DNA of 64,000 nt from Polaribacter sp. HaHaR_3_91 (GCF_019278525.1 NZ_CP058986.1:4045001-4109000), one strand, 5' to 3'; shown: positions 26,502-36,309, numbered from the stretch's first letter. The notes: generated by a model not told the origin, from the sequence alone. A program made the numbers and translations.

Positions 26502-27758
26502 ATGTTTGCACTAGTAGATTGTAATAATTTTTACGCTTCTTGCGAGCGGGTTTTTAACCCGAACTTGCAAGGAAAACCCGTTGCTATTTTAAGCAACAAC
26601 GATGGTTGTGTCATTTCTATGAGCGATGAAGCTAAGAAATTACAACTGCCTTTTGGTGCGCCTATTTTTAAATGGGATGCCTTTTGTAAAACAAATAATA
26701 TTACTGTTTTGTCTTCTAATTATCCATTATATGGAGATATGAGTGCTAGAGTAATGAATATTTTAGCAGATTTTTCTCCGGATGTTGAAGTCTATTCTAT
26801 TGATGAATCTTTTTTACAATTAAAAGGATTTGAAAATTATGACCTACAAGAATACGCTACAAAAATGAGAAGTCGTATTTTAAAATGGACAGGTATACCA
26901 ACTTGCGTTGGAATTGCGCCAACCAAAGCATTGACTAAAGTTGCCAATAAAATTGCGCGTTCTAACATTAAACAATCGAAAGGAGTTTGTATTATAGATT
27001 CTGATGAAAAGAGAATCAAAGCCTTAAAATGGACAAAAATTGGCAATGTTTGGGGAATCGGAAGTCGTTTAAAAAAAAGATTGGAAGCAAAAGGTTGTAT
27101 TACGGCATACGATTTTACACAACTTTCTAGCGATTGGGTTTTAAAAGAATTTTCTATTGTAGCATGGCGTTTGCAAAAAGACCTACAAGGCATTTCTAAA
27201 ATTCCGTTAGAAGAAGTTTCATCAAAAAAAATGATTGCTACAACACGTAGTTTTGAATACACTTATTCTGATATTGACAATATAAAAGAGCGCATCTCTA
27301 CCTTTGCAGCTAGTTGTGCAGAGAAATTAAGGAATCAGAAATCTAGTTGCCACATGCTTATTGTGCAACTTTCTAGCGATCGGCATAAAAAAGAATTTCA
27401 ACAACATAGAGAAAGTACTACAGTTGTTTTCTCCTCTCCTACAGATTCGACGTTAACCATTGCCAACGCAGCAGTAGAAGCTGTAAAAACTATTTTTAAA
27501 ACTGGTGTTAAATACAAAAGAGCAGGTGTAATTGTTACGGGTTTAGTACCTAATGATAATTTTCAATTGGATTTATTTTCAAGCGAAAATCCAAAACACA
27601 AACCGTTAATGTCTGCAATAGACAAATTAAATCGTAAATTTAAGGCAGACAAAATTAAATTAGGAAATCAAGATTTAAACCGCACTTGGAAAATGCGTCA
27701 AGAGCGATTATCCGCTAGGTTTACCACAAATATTAACGATATTTTGATTGTTAAATAA
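26502..27758 (+). CDS. umuC: Y-family DNA polymerase V catalytic subunit UmuC
   Basis: A 418-residue translesion polymerase. The N-terminal signature FALVDCNNFYASCERVF and the catalytic YSIDESFLQL are both present, followed by a helix-hairpin-helix region (about 175-205) and the little-finger and C-terminal UmuC-specific domains. The start at the ATG at 26502 gives the family N-terminus; a TTG ten codons upstream adds unrelated residues. It copies past DNA damage with UmuD'. umuD is present but lies 570 bases downstream, after a DUF2007 gene, so the usual umuD-umuC order is reversed. Confidence 0.93.
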   Translation: MFALVDCNNFYASCERVFNPNLQGKPVAILSNNDGCVISMSDEAKKLQLPFGAPIFKWDAFCKTNNITVLSSNYPLYGDMSARVMNILADFSPDVEVYSIDESFLQLKGFENYDLQEYATKMRSRILKWTGIPTCVGIAPTKALTKVANKIARSNIKQSKGVCIIDSDEKRIKALKWTKIGNVWGIGSRLKKRLEAKGCITAYDFTQLSSDWVLKEFSIVAWRLQKDLQGISKIPLEEVSSKKMIATTRSFEYTYSDIDNIKERISTFAASCAEKLRNQKSSCHMLIVQLSSDRHKKEFQQHRESTTVVFSSPTDSTLTIANAAVEAVKTIFKTGVKYKRAGVIVTGLVPNDNFQLDLFSSENPKHKPLMSAIDKLNRKFKADKIKLGNQDLNRTWKMRQERLSARFTTNINDILIVK

Positions 27759-27893
27759 ACACTATGAATTAAAACTCCATAATTTTTAATAAAAGAATAA
27801 AATTCTTTTTAAATTCAGTTTATCATTCCGAACGAGGAGAAATCTCATAATTATAAGGTTTTAACCTTTAAATTGATAATAAATAATATTTTC

Positions 27894-28271
27894 ATGAATG
27901 ATAATTACAAAATTTTAGCCGTTTTTGAATATTCTACAGAAGCGCATATAACAAAGTCTAAATTAGATTCCGAAGGTTTCAAAACCTTATTAATGGATGA
28001 GAAAACCATAGATACCGATCCTTTAGTGAGTAATGCAATTGGGGGTGTAAAATTGTTGGTTAATAAAGATGATTTTGAAAAAGCTGCAACTATTTACAAT
28101 GAGATTAGAGTTTATCAAAAGGATGAAAATGGAAATGACCTTTTTTGTCCGAATTGTAACGCTACTCAAATATTAATTGCACCTCTTAAAAGGAAAAATA
28201 TATTCTATATGTTATTCCCATTTTTCGAAAAAACAAGACGTATTTGCAATAATTGTAAGATCGTATTTTAA
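27894..28271 (+). CDS. DUF2007-type protein with C-terminal zinc-ribbon cysteines
   Basis: A 125-residue cytosolic protein. The first 70 residues match the DUF2007 (putative signal-transducing) pattern: ILAVFEYSTEAHITKSKLDS, LLMDE, AIGGVKLLVNKDDFEKA. The C-terminal part has two CxxC pairs (LFCPNCNATQ and RRICNNCKIVF) around a hydrophobic basic stretch and may bind zinc. The ATG at 27894 is preferred to the TTG at 27873. It lies between umuC and umuD on the same strand; whether it shares their regulation is unknown. Confidence 0.75.
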   Translation: MNDNYKILAVFEYSTEAHITKSKLDSEGFKTLLMDEKTIDTDPLVSNAIGGVKLLVNKDDFEKAATIYNEIRVYQKDENGNDLFCPNCNATQILIAPLKRKNIFYMLFPFFEKTRRICNNCKIVF

Positions 28272-28323
28272 TTGCAAAATAATATCTCGAACATTTAAAG
28301 AAAAGTTATAATTTGCAAACATT

Positions 28324-28758
28324 ATGAACGGAACTAAAAACCTTACTTTTTTTACACCTAAAGCTTCTTCTGGAAACGGAGCTGTTTTGGTAGATGTTGG
28401 TATTTCTGCTGGTTTTCCTTCTCCTGCAGATGATTTTAGAGAAACTAGAATTTCTTTAGATGATGAATTAATCCACAACAAAGACGCTACTTTTTTTGCA
28501 AAAGTAAAAGGACAGTCTATGATTGATGCAGGTTTAGATGATAACGATTTGCTAGTTATTGATAGAAGTTTAGAACCTACCAATAATAAAATTGCTGTTT
28601 GTTTTTTAGATGGCGATTTTACTGTAAAGCGTTTACGTGTAGAAAGAAACGAAGTTTGGTTGCAACCGGAAAACCCTAATTATCCTATTATAAAAATCAC
28701 AGAAGAGAATGATTTTATGATTTGGGGAATTGTAACAAGTGTCATCAAAAAAGTGTAA
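28324..28758 (+). CDS. umuD: UmuD-like S24 peptidase
   Basis: A 144-residue LexA/UmuD-type self-cleaving protease. The cleavage site Ala29-Gly30 is in ISAGFPSPADD, the nucleophile Ser65 in KGQSM, and the general base Lys102 in FTVKRL. RecA-stimulated cleavage would give UmuD', the partner of UmuC in polymerase V. The length and motifs are normal. It is the third gene of a umuC / DUF2007 / umuD series, with a 52-base gap before it. Confidence 0.92.
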   Translation: MNGTKNLTFFTPKASSGNGAVLVDVGISAGFPSPADDFRETRISLDDELIHNKDATFFAKVKGQSMIDAGLDDNDLLVIDRSLEPTNNKIAVCFLDGDFTVKRLRVERNEVWLQPENPNYPIIKITEENDFMIWGIVTSVIKKV

Positions 28759-28784
28759 AATTACCTTTTTTTAGTATTTTATTA

Positions 28785-28812
28785 TTGTTTTTCGATAATT
28801 TTTATATATTTG
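28785..28812 (+). promoter_or_regulatory. Promoter of the DUF2975 pair
   Basis: TTG (28785-28787), a 17-base spacer and TATATTTG (28805-28812) match the Bacteroidota -33/-7 consensus exactly, 23 bases before the ATG at 28835. Confidence 0.7.
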
Positions 28813-28834
28813 CATTGTCAAATTATATAAAGCT

Positions 28835-29395
28835 ATGAAAACAATTCAAATTTTAAGAACCCTTATCAACATTTTATTTTACACTCTAATTACAGTATTT
28901 AGTATTGGTTTTGTGTTTTATCTTTTTTTATTTTTATTTCCAGAATTATTACCCGCACCTTTAGGAGGTTTTTCGATGTTATTTAGCTCAATGTTTTCTT
29001 GGAAAATGTATATTGCTCCTTTATCTTCAGTAGTAAATTTTGTGCTTTTAATAGTAGCAATTTTTTATTTAAGAAAGTGTATTTCATCATTTTTAAACTC
29101 AGATTTTTATAATGAAGATGTAACTACAAACTTTAAAAAAGCTGGGAACCTTTTTATATTCATTGGAGTTTCTACTATTATAATTCAGTTGTTTGCTATT
29201 TTATACTTTCAAAATTTAGCGGAAAACATGATACAAATGAAAACCAACTTTTTAATTACTTTATCAAATATACTGGCGGCTACAATCGATTTAAAAAGTG
29301 TTATTTCTATCATTATTGGGTTGTTCTTTTTGCTATTTAGCAAAATATTTGAAAACGCACGAGTTTTAAAACAAGAAAACGATTTAACTATATAA
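28835..29395 (+). CDS. DUF2975 membrane protein, copy 1
   Basis: A 186-residue protein with four membrane helices (about 12-35, 52-80, 100-128, 145-170), the DUF2975 layout. It starts a three-gene unit: DUF2975, a second DUF2975 three bases later, and a small HTH regulator. The loop NFKKAGNLFIFIG matches SFKKSGNLLFISG in the second copy, and both proteins end KQENDLTI. In other bacteria DUF2975 genes are found beside YozG-like HTH genes; the function is not known. Confidence 0.85.
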   Translation: MKTIQILRTLINILFYTLITVFSIGFVFYLFLFLFPELLPAPLGGFSMLFSSMFSWKMYIAPLSSVVNFVLLIVAIFYLRKCISSFLNSDFYNEDVTTNFKKAGNLFIFIGVSTIIIQLFAILYFQNLAENMIQMKTNFLITLSNILAATIDLKSVISIIIGLFFLLFSKIFENARVLKQENDLTI

Positions 29396-29398
29396 TCT

Positions 29399-29902
29399 AT
29401 GCGAAAAATTAATATTTTAAAAGCCATTGTAGATTTACTTTGGATATTCTCCATGCCAATAGTCTTGGTAATTATCGGTTTTTCTGTTGCTATTTTCTTT
29501 ATAGACCTAGGTGATTTAAACATAAAAATAAACTCAATAGGTCTTAATACCGATACACTATTCTCAAAAACACTTCTTGTTGTTTCTGCACTAAATTATT
29601 TATTAATTGTTGCTGCTTTGTATTTCTTCAAGAAAGTACTAAACCACTTTGTAAGAGTAAAAATATTTGAAGAAACCGTTATTTCATCCTTCAAAAAATC
29701 AGGAAATCTATTATTTATTTCAGGAATTATTTCACTCACAATTTCTATGATTAGTAAAGTGTATTTTCAACAAAAAGTAACCTTAGAATTCGGGTTAAAT
29801 CAGCATTTAGTAATTATATGCTTGGGCTTGTTTTTTTTAGTTTTAAGTGAAATATTTAAAGTTGCAAAGAATCAAAAACAAGAAAACGATTTAACAATAT
29901 AA
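29399..29902 (+). CDS. DUF2975 membrane protein, copy 2
   Basis: A 167-residue paralogue of the preceding gene with four membrane helices and the same C-terminal KQENDLTI. The DNA encoding that tail is also nearly identical (AAACAAGAAAACGATTTAAC in both), which points to a fairly recent tandem duplication or a conversion at the gene ends. It begins three bases after copy 1 and ends one base before the HTH gene, so the three are one transcript. Confidence 0.83.
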   Translation: MRKINILKAIVDLLWIFSMPIVLVIIGFSVAIFFIDLGDLNIKINSIGLNTDTLFSKTLLVVSALNYLLIVAALYFFKKVLNHFVRVKIFEETVISSFKKSGNLLFISGIISLTISMISKVYFQQKVTLEFGLNQHLVIICLGLFFLVLSEIFKVAKNQKQENDLTI

Positions 29903-29903
29903 T

Positions 29904-30110
29904 ATGGCAATCATCGTAAACTTAGACGTAATGCTTGCCAAACGTAAAATGCGAAGCAAGGAATTGGCAGAAACTATTGGTATTACAACAGCCAATTTAT
30001 CTGTTTTAAAATCAGGAAAAGCAAAAGCAATCCGTTTTTCTACTTTAGAGGCAATTTGCAAAGCATTAGATTGCCAACCTGCAGATATTTTAGAGTATCA
30101 AAAAGATTAA
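29904..30110 (+). CDS. Small XRE-family HTH regulator (YozG-like)
   Basis: A 68-residue Cro/CI-type helix-turn-helix protein with no other domain (MAIIVNLDVMLAKRKMRSKE, TANLSVLKSGKAKAIRFSTL, ICKALDCQPADILEYQKD). It starts one base after the second DUF2975 gene. Regulators of this type may answer to, or control, the adjoining membrane proteins. Likely autoregulatory, by analogy with other small HTH plus membrane-protein pairs. Confidence 0.88.
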   Translation: MAIIVNLDVMLAKRKMRSKELAETIGITTANLSVLKSGKAKAIRFSTLEAICKALDCQPADILEYQKD

Positions 30111-30164
30111 AAACAGTACTTTTAATACGTCTTAAAAAAACATCAAATCAGTTAACGAATCGTA

Positions 30165-32960
30165 ATGGCAAAACATTTAAAAATTTTAAGCATACTTTTC
30201 TTTTATTTATCTATAACAGCCGTAAATGCTCAATTTTCTCCTAGTCTAAAAAACTATACGCTAGCAGAATACAAAGCTGGTAACCAAAATTGGGATATTA
30301 CAAGATCTAAAAACGGCAAAGTATATGTTGCTAATAATAGTGGCTTATTAGAATATAATGCGCTAGTTTGGAAATTATATCAATTACCTAATAAAACAAC
30401 CGTTCGATCAGTTTTAGCTGTAAATGATATCATTTACACAGGCTCGTTCGAAGAATTTGGTTTTTGGGAAAGAGATCATTTCGGAATCCTTAAATACCAA
30501 TCATTAAGTGATACTATTCTTAACAAAATTTCTCCTAATGAAGAAATATGGAGTATTGTAAAGTATAAAGACAAAATAATTTTTCGTTCTTTCTTAAATA
30601 TTTATATATATGATTATAAGAGTATTGTACAACTAAAATCCGATTCAATACTTATTTCGCTTAGTGTTATTGACGATGATTTATATGTAAGTACTTTAAA
30701 TGGAGGTGTTTTTTTACTTAAAAACAACAAACTAGCACCTTTCTATTCTAATGACCTGCTTTTAGATACTAAGATTATATCTATCAACAAATATGAAGAT
30801 AAACTTCTGTTGATGACCTCTCTAAAAGGAAGCTTTTTTCTAAAGAAAGGAAAGCTTGTTCCTACCGGTTTTGAGATAAATGCAGCAATTAAACTACATC
30901 AACTTAATGATTTTTCTATTTTAAGAAACGGAGAAATGGTTTTTGGAACTATAAAAGACGGCGTTTTCTTAACAGATCATTTAGGAAACTTAAAATTTCA
31001 TATCAGTAAAGAGAATGGTTTATTAAACAATACTGTTTTAGGACAAGCGCTTGATGATTCAGACAACCTTTGGTTGGGGTTAGACAATGGAATTGCTCAT
31101 ATAGAACTAAGTAGTAGTAACTATTTCTTTAATGATGTTTCTGGGAAACTGGGTGCTGTTTATGATATTATTGAATACAAAGATGTTATTTATATCGGTA
31201 CCAATACTGGGCTTTTTAAGCTTAATGCTAATGATCAATTAGTGTTTATAGAAGGTTCGCAAGGTCAGGTTTGGGATTTAACAATTATAGGTGATGAACT
31301 TTTTTGTGGTCATAATGAAGGAACTTTTTTAGTAGATACGAATACTTTTAAAAAGATCTCTAATTTTACTGGGGGATGGACGATAAAGAAAGTTCCTGAA
31401 AGAAATGACACCTATATTCAAGGTACCTATTCTGGATTGGTAAAATTTGAAAAGAAAAATGGAGAGTGGACTGTAAAACAATTTGACAAAGCCCTAATAC
31501 CTTCTCGCTTTTTAGTATTTGAAAATGATTACACAGCTTGGGTTGCACATGAAACCAAAGGCGTTTATAAGATTCAGTTTGATGAAGATTATGAAACCAT
31601 ACGTAGTGTAGAAAATTATGAAAAAAAAGGTATTAGCTCTAATTACAATATAAGGGTTTATAATATTAAGAACAATATTAGTTTTAAAACAAGTGAAGGT
31701 TGGCAGAAGTATGAACCTATTTTAGATTCTATTATTCCTTATAAACTACTTAATAATAAGTTAGGAAAGCATAGTTACATTATATCTGAAGATGACACGA
31801 ATCTTTTTGCTCTAAAAAACAATCATGGCTTTATTAATTTTAAATCCTTTTCTAATGATGACGAACTACTTATTTTAAGTGATGATCAATTAAAAAACAG
31901 GTATATTATAGGTTACGAAAATGTGTCTAAAATAAATGATTCTGCTTATGCTTTAAATTTAGACAATGGTTTTATGATGATTAATAACACCACAGCCTCT
32001 AATTATAGTTTACAAAAGCCAAAAATAGAAGTTATATCTGTAGATGGAATTCCTATTAACCTATCTAAGATTAAGAACAATGAAGTCCGTTTTAATTTTA
32101 ATGAAAATATTACGGTAGCGCTGTCATCTTCAAAATCTGTAAATCATTATTTTGAATACAAAATATCTAACACAGGTAATTTATGGTACAAAGCAGAAAA
32201 CGATAAAATAGAGTTCTCTAACCTTAAAGACGGAGAATATACAATTTCCTTTAGAGCAAAAGGGAATTCTGGAAATGTATCAGCTGTTCAAAGTTTACAT
32301 ATAGATGTATTACCACCCTGGTATAGAGATACTTTTGGATTCTTGCTATACGCAATTATTGCACTGTTAATTATTGCACTGTTATATGTTTTGCAAAATA
32401 AAAAAATAGCAAAAGAACAGCGTCTTATAAAAATCAAGTATCAGAAAGAGCAAGAAAAATTACTACGCGAAAAGACGTTAGAAAACGAAAAACAAATTGT
32501 GGAGTTTAAAAATGAATCTTTGCAAAAAGAAATTAAGCTTAAAAGTAAACAGTTAGCTAATAATGCGATGGCTTTAGTGAAGAAAAATGAAATCCTTGAG
32601 GAAATTAAAAAAGAATTGATGGGGCATAAAGAAGGATTTAATAGTCAGTACAACTTTAAAAAATTGTTAAAAAAATTAGATAATTCTATTGTACTTAAAG
32701 ATGAATGGGCCGTTTTTGAAAATAATTTCAGTCAAGTTCATGATGAGTTTTTCGAAACCTTAAAAACCAAACATCCAAAGCTTACTCCAAAGGATTTAAA
32801 GATATGTGCTTACATCAAAATGAATCTTTCTTCAAAAGAAATTGCACCTTTAATGAATATCTCTCATAGGGGTGTAGAAACGCATAGATATAGGTTAAAA
32901 AAGAAGTTAAATTTAGAAAATGACATTTCTATCACTGATTATTTGTTAAATATCAAATAA
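30165..32960 (+). CDS. SusR-like membrane sensor-regulator: beta-propeller, Y_Y_Y domain, LuxR-type HTH
   Basis: A 931-residue protein: signal peptide (1-22), a periplasmic propeller of Reg_prop-like repeats (about 35-620, such as TRSKNGKVYVANNSGLLEYN and DSDNLWLGLDNGIAHIEL), a Y_Y_Y domain (about 640-710, EYKISNTGNLWYKAEN), one membrane helix (about 721-742), a cytoplasmic coiled coil (about 745-815) and a LuxR-type HTH (about 865-931, LTPKDLKICAYIKMNLSSKE, NISHRGVETHRYRLKKKL). No histidine kinase or receiver domain is present, so it signals directly across the membrane. It lies upstream of susC in the same direction and is the probable activator of the glycan locus. The boxes in 32997-33117 are its candidate sites. 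Confidence 0.9.
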   Translation: MAKHLKILSILFFYLSITAVNAQFSPSLKNYTLAEYKAGNQNWDITRSKNGKVYVANNSGLLEYNALVWKLYQLPNKTTVRSVLAVNDIIYTGSFEEFGFWERDHFGILKYQSLSDTILNKISPNEEIWSIVKYKDKIIFRSFLNIYIYDYKSIVQLKSDSILISLSVIDDDLYVSTLNGGVFLLKNNKLAPFYSNDLLLDTKIISINKYEDKLLLMTSLKGSFFLKKGKLVPTGFEINAAIKLHQLNDFSILRNGEMVFGTIKDGVFLTDHLGNLKFHISKENGLLNNTVLGQALDDSDNLWLGLDNGIAHIELSSSNYFFNDVSGKLGAVYDIIEYKDVIYIGTNTGLFKLNANDQLVFIEGSQGQVWDLTIIGDELFCGHNEGTFLVDTNTFKKISNFTGGWTIKKVPERNDTYIQGTYSGLVKFEKKNGEWTVKQFDKALIPSRFLVFENDYTAWVAHETKGVYKIQFDEDYETIRSVENYEKKGISSNYNIRVYNIKNNISFKTSEGWQKYEPILDSIIPYKLLNNKLGKHSYIISEDDTNLFALKNNHGFINFKSFSNDDELLILSDDQLKNRYIIGYENVSKINDSAYALNLDNGFMMINNTTASNYSLQKPKIEVISVDGIPINLSKIKNNEVRFNFNENITVALSSSKSVNHYFEYKISNTGNLWYKAENDKIEFSNLKDGEYTISFRAKGNSGNVSAVQSLHIDVLPPWYRDTFGFLLYAIIALLIIALLYVLQNKKIAKEQRLIKIKYQKEQEKLLREKTLENEKQIVEFKNESLQKEIKLKSKQLANNAMALVKKNEILEEIKKELMGHKEGFNSQYNFKKLLKKLDNSIVLKDEWAVFENNFSQVHDEFFETLKTKHPKLTPKDLKICAYIKMNLSSKEIAPLMNISHRGVETHRYRLKKKLNLENDISITDYLLNIK

Positions 32961-32996
32961 TGAACTTGTTTTTTTACCTAATACACAATTAATAAC

Positions 32997-33117
32997 TACG
33001 TCATATATACGTCATTTATTAAAATCACCTTCAACTACAACGTTTTATTTAGGGCAACAAAGTACGTCAACCCCGATTTGTTAATGATTTTTAACATTTG
33101 GTTCATTTGGTGACGTA
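32997..33117 (+). promoter_or_regulatory. Four TACGTCA boxes upstream of susC
   Basis: The seven-base TACGTCA is found at 32997-33003, 33008-33014 and 33063-33069, and inverted at 33111-33117. The three direct copies are 11 and 55 bases apart, which is one and five helical turns. A seven-mer is expected by chance far less than once in this span. This is the probable operator array of the upstream LuxR-type regulator. An exact -7 element for susC was not found. Confidence 0.6.
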
Positions 33118-33210
33118 TTTAAAATGTAAAGCTCTTTTTAGTTTATTTAATAATAGTTTATAATTTAGTCTACCGAATAAACTGAATATTTAATAATTAA
33201 TAACACTAAT

Positions 33211-36200
33211 ATGAAAACAAAGATTAGTCTATTATTAATACTATTTTTTTCATTAGGTGCTTTTGCACAAGAAATGGAAATAAATGGTATTGTAACAAGT
33301 AAAAATGGAGGTACTCCTTTACCAGGAGTAAGCGTTGCTGTAGCAGGAACAAGCAACGGAGTCTCAACCGATTTTGATGGAAAGTACACTCTTACCGTTA
33401 ATAAAGGAGAACAATTAACATTTAGCTACATTGGCTTTAAAAAAATTACGGTAACTGTAAATAATGAGAATGTTATTGATATTTCATTGGAAGATGACGT
33501 AGAATCTCTAGATGAGATTGTAGTTATTGGTTATGGTACCCAAAAAAGATCAGATCTTACAGGTGCTGTTTCTAGTATTAAATCAGACGACCTATTAAAA
33601 CAACCAGCGGCAAACGCAACACAATCTATACAAGGAAAATTGTCTGGTGTAAATATTATTAACACCAATGCACCTGGTAGTGACCCTGTAGTAATGATAA
33701 GAGGATTAGGTACTGCTGCATCTGGTACAACACCTCTTTATATTGTAGATGGTATACAAGTTAGCGGTATCAGTAACATAAACCCTTCTGATATTGAAAC
33801 AATGGATGTTATGAAAGATGCTGCCTCAGCTGCTATTTATGGTATGGATGCTGCAAACGGTGTTATATTTATTACAACCAAAAAAGGGAAGAATGGAAAA
33901 GCCAAAGTTTCATTAAGTTCTTACTACGGAGCAACAAGTACGCTTAACCCCGTAAAAATGGCAGATGCTTCAGAGTACATTACTTACTTTAATGAGGTTC
34001 GTACATCTTTAGGATCTACAGATTTATTATCATCAAACCAAGCATATAATACAGATTGGTATGATGAGTTAACAGACGTTAGATTATCTAATAGTAATAA
34101 TGTTTCTATTTCAGGAGCTAATGAACATACAAATTATTTCTTTAGCTTAAATAATTACAATGAGGATGGACTTTTAAAAGATCAAAACTTAACCAGAAAT
34201 ACGTTAAGATCTAACAATACCTTTAATCTTTTTGAAAACACAGTAAAATTAACACAAAGCTTTAGTGCTGCAATTTCAAAAGGAACTCCAAAACCTTTTA
34301 ATGCCTTTAATGAAGCATACAGACAGTCTCCACTAGTACCAGCGTACTATGATAATGGCGCTTTTGGTCAATCTAACTGGAATACGAATACAGGAGTTGT
34401 TGGTTACCAAGGTAACAGCCGTTTAAACTCTATAGGTAACCCTTTGGCAACCGTATATTATAACAATCAAAAAGACGAAACTACAGATTTACAAGGGTCT
34501 TTTGATTTAGAGGTTAAGATAACAAGTTCTTTAAAAGCCAACTCTCGTTTTGGAGGTACTAAATCGTACTACAAATCAAGATCTTTTAATGATATCAAGT
34601 CTCAATACTTAACAACAAATACAGGGCAAAATGAGGCTGATTTTAATGCATTGAAAGAAGCAAACCCAACAACTACAGCATATGCAGATAACAACTTATC
34701 TTTTAGCAGATCTGAAAGCTATAGATACAACTGGGATAATTATTTAACTTTCGACAAAATAATAGGCAATCACAGCATTAATGTTGTAGCAGGTCTTACA
34801 AAAGGAAGTAAAAATAATACGTTTAATACCTATCAACTTGCTTATGATGTGCCACAAAAAGAACAATACTGGAACATCAACTTTGCTTCTGAAGATTATG
34901 AACAAACTTCACAACAAAGTTCATCTACGCCTACAAATCAATTATCGTATTATGGAAGGTTGCAATATAATTTCAATGAAAAATACTTTCTTCAAGCAAA
35001 TATTCGTAGAGATGGTATAAGCACATTCAATAATGATAACAATACAGAATATTTTGGAAACTTCCCTTCTTTTAGTGCAGGTTGGGTATTAACTAAAGAA
35101 TCATTTTTAAGTGATATAGAAAATTTAAATTTCTTAAAAATGAGAGTAGGTTGGGGTAAATTAGGAAATTCAGATGTTCCTTTTAATGTGTCAACTTATT
35201 CAACCGCTACCGGAAGTAGTAATGTAAATTACGTATTTGGGGCAAATCAAGATTTAGTGTACGGTGCAGCTTTAGGTGCTTCTATCTACCCTATTTCTTG
35301 GGAAATCACTAAAGAAACAAACGTTGGTTTAGATTTTCAGGCGTATAGCTCAAGGTTATCTGGTAGTTTTAACTACTACAACAGAAACACGGAAAATGCT
35401 ATTTTAAACGTAACTCCTGTTTACACTTCTGGTGAAGGAACCAATTATTATGATCATGGTGCAGAAGTACTAAACAAAGGTTTTGAAATAGAATTTAATT
35501 GGAGAGATAATATCACCGAAGACTTATCATACAACCTAGGTTTTGTCTTTTCTGATAATAAAAATAACGTTGAGAATGTAAAATCAGCATATGATGGTCA
35601 AACCGGAGGTAGTTTATCGAACGGTCAAATCACAAAAAAATTACAAGAAGGGCAACCTATTTATGCTTGGTGGATGTACGAAGCAGATGGTGTTTGGCAA
35701 AACCAAGATGAAATAAATAACAATGCACATTACGGTACTCCATCTCCAGGACATTTACGTTATAAAGATCAAAATAACGATGGTGTTATTGATGATAATG
35801 ATAAAAAATTCTTCGGTTCTTACATCCCTACTTATAACTTCGGATTTAATGTAGGTTTAAATTATAAAAGTTTTGACTTGGCCGTTGATGCTTTTGGAGC
35901 TGGAGGAAATAAAATTTATAACGGTTTAAAAGGAACTAGCATAGACGGAGGTGAAAACATAGCGTATGATACTTTTGCAAATAGATGGACAGGCGAAGGA
36001 TCTACCAATGTAAACCCAGGTGCGGATAAAGACTCTTATGCATCAAGTTATTATTTAGAAGATGGAGATTATTTAAGAATCAACAATATTACCATTGGTT
36101 ATACTTTACCAGTGCTAATGAATCAAGTTTCTAGAATTAGAGTTTATGCAACTGCTAAAAACCCATTTATGTTTACTAAGTATTCTGGTTTTACTCCAGA

Positions 36201-36309
36201 AATAGTTGGTTCATCTGGTTCAGCAGGAGCAAGTGGAGCAGCAGGAATAGAACTTTCTGCATACCCAAACACTAAAACCTTCTTATTTGGTGTAAACATC
36301 GATTTATAA
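33211..36309 (+). CDS. SusC/RagA family TonB-linked outer membrane transporter
   Basis: A 1032-residue glycan importer. A signal peptide (cleavage near LGAFAQ) is followed by a carboxypeptidase-like domain (about 25-100, GVSVAVAGTSNGVSTDFDG), the family TonB-box region SLDEIVVIGYGTQKRSDLTG, a plug (about 115-230) and the barrel, ending in VNIDL. It works with the SusD lipoprotein, 20 bases downstream, to carry oligosaccharides through the outer membrane. The substrate is probably a glucan, judging by the enzymes that follow. Probably controlled by the upstream propeller/LuxR regulator. Confidence 0.95.
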   Translation: MKTKISLLLILFFSLGAFAQEMEINGIVTSKNGGTPLPGVSVAVAGTSNGVSTDFDGKYTLTVNKGEQLTFSYIGFKKITVTVNNENVIDISLEDDVESLDEIVVIGYGTQKRSDLTGAVSSIKSDDLLKQPAANATQSIQGKLSGVNIINTNAPGSDPVVMIRGLGTAASGTTPLYIVDGIQVSGISNINPSDIETMDVMKDAASAAIYGMDAANGVIFITTKKGKNGKAKVSLSSYYGATSTLNPVKMADASEYITYFNEVRTSLGSTDLLSSNQAYNTDWYDELTDVRLSNSNNVSISGANEHTNYFFSLNNYNEDGLLKDQNLTRNTLRSNNTFNLFENTVKLTQSFSAAISKGTPKPFNAFNEAYRQSPLVPAYYDNGAFGQSNWNTNTGVVGYQGNSRLNSIGNPLATVYYNNQKDETTDLQGSFDLEVKITSSLKANSRFGGTKSYYKSRSFNDIKSQYLTTNTGQNEADFNALKEANPTTTAYADNNLSFSRSESYRYNWDNYLTFDKIIGNHSINVVAGLTKGSKNNTFNTYQLAYDVPQKEQYWNINFASEDYEQTSQQSSSTPTNQLSYYGRLQYNFNEKYFLQANIRRDGISTFNNDNNTEYFGNFPSFSAGWVLTKESFLSDIENLNFLKMRVGWGKLGNSDVPFNVSTYSTATGSSNVNYVFGANQDLVYGAALGASIYPISWEITKETNVGLDFQAYSSRLSGSFNYYNRNTENAILNVTPVYTSGEGTNYYDHGAEVLNKGFEIEFNWRDNITEDLSYNLGFVFSDNKNNVENVKSAYDGQTGGSLSNGQITKKLQEGQPIYAWWMYEADGVWQNQDEINNNAHYGTPSPGHLRYKDQNNDGVIDDNDKKFFGSYIPTYNFGFNVGLNYKSFDLAVDAFGAGGNKIYNGLKGTSIDGGENIAYDTFANRWTGEGSTNVNPGADKDSYASSYYLEDGDYLRINNITIGYTLPVLMNQVSRIRVYATAKNPFMFTKYSGFTPEIVGSSGSAGASGAAGIELSAYPNTKTFLFGVNIDL

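Noticed and set aside
28212..28583. Minus-strand 123-residue reading frame over umuD
   Set aside because: It is antisense to a gene with complete S24 peptidase motifs and shows no recognisable domain.
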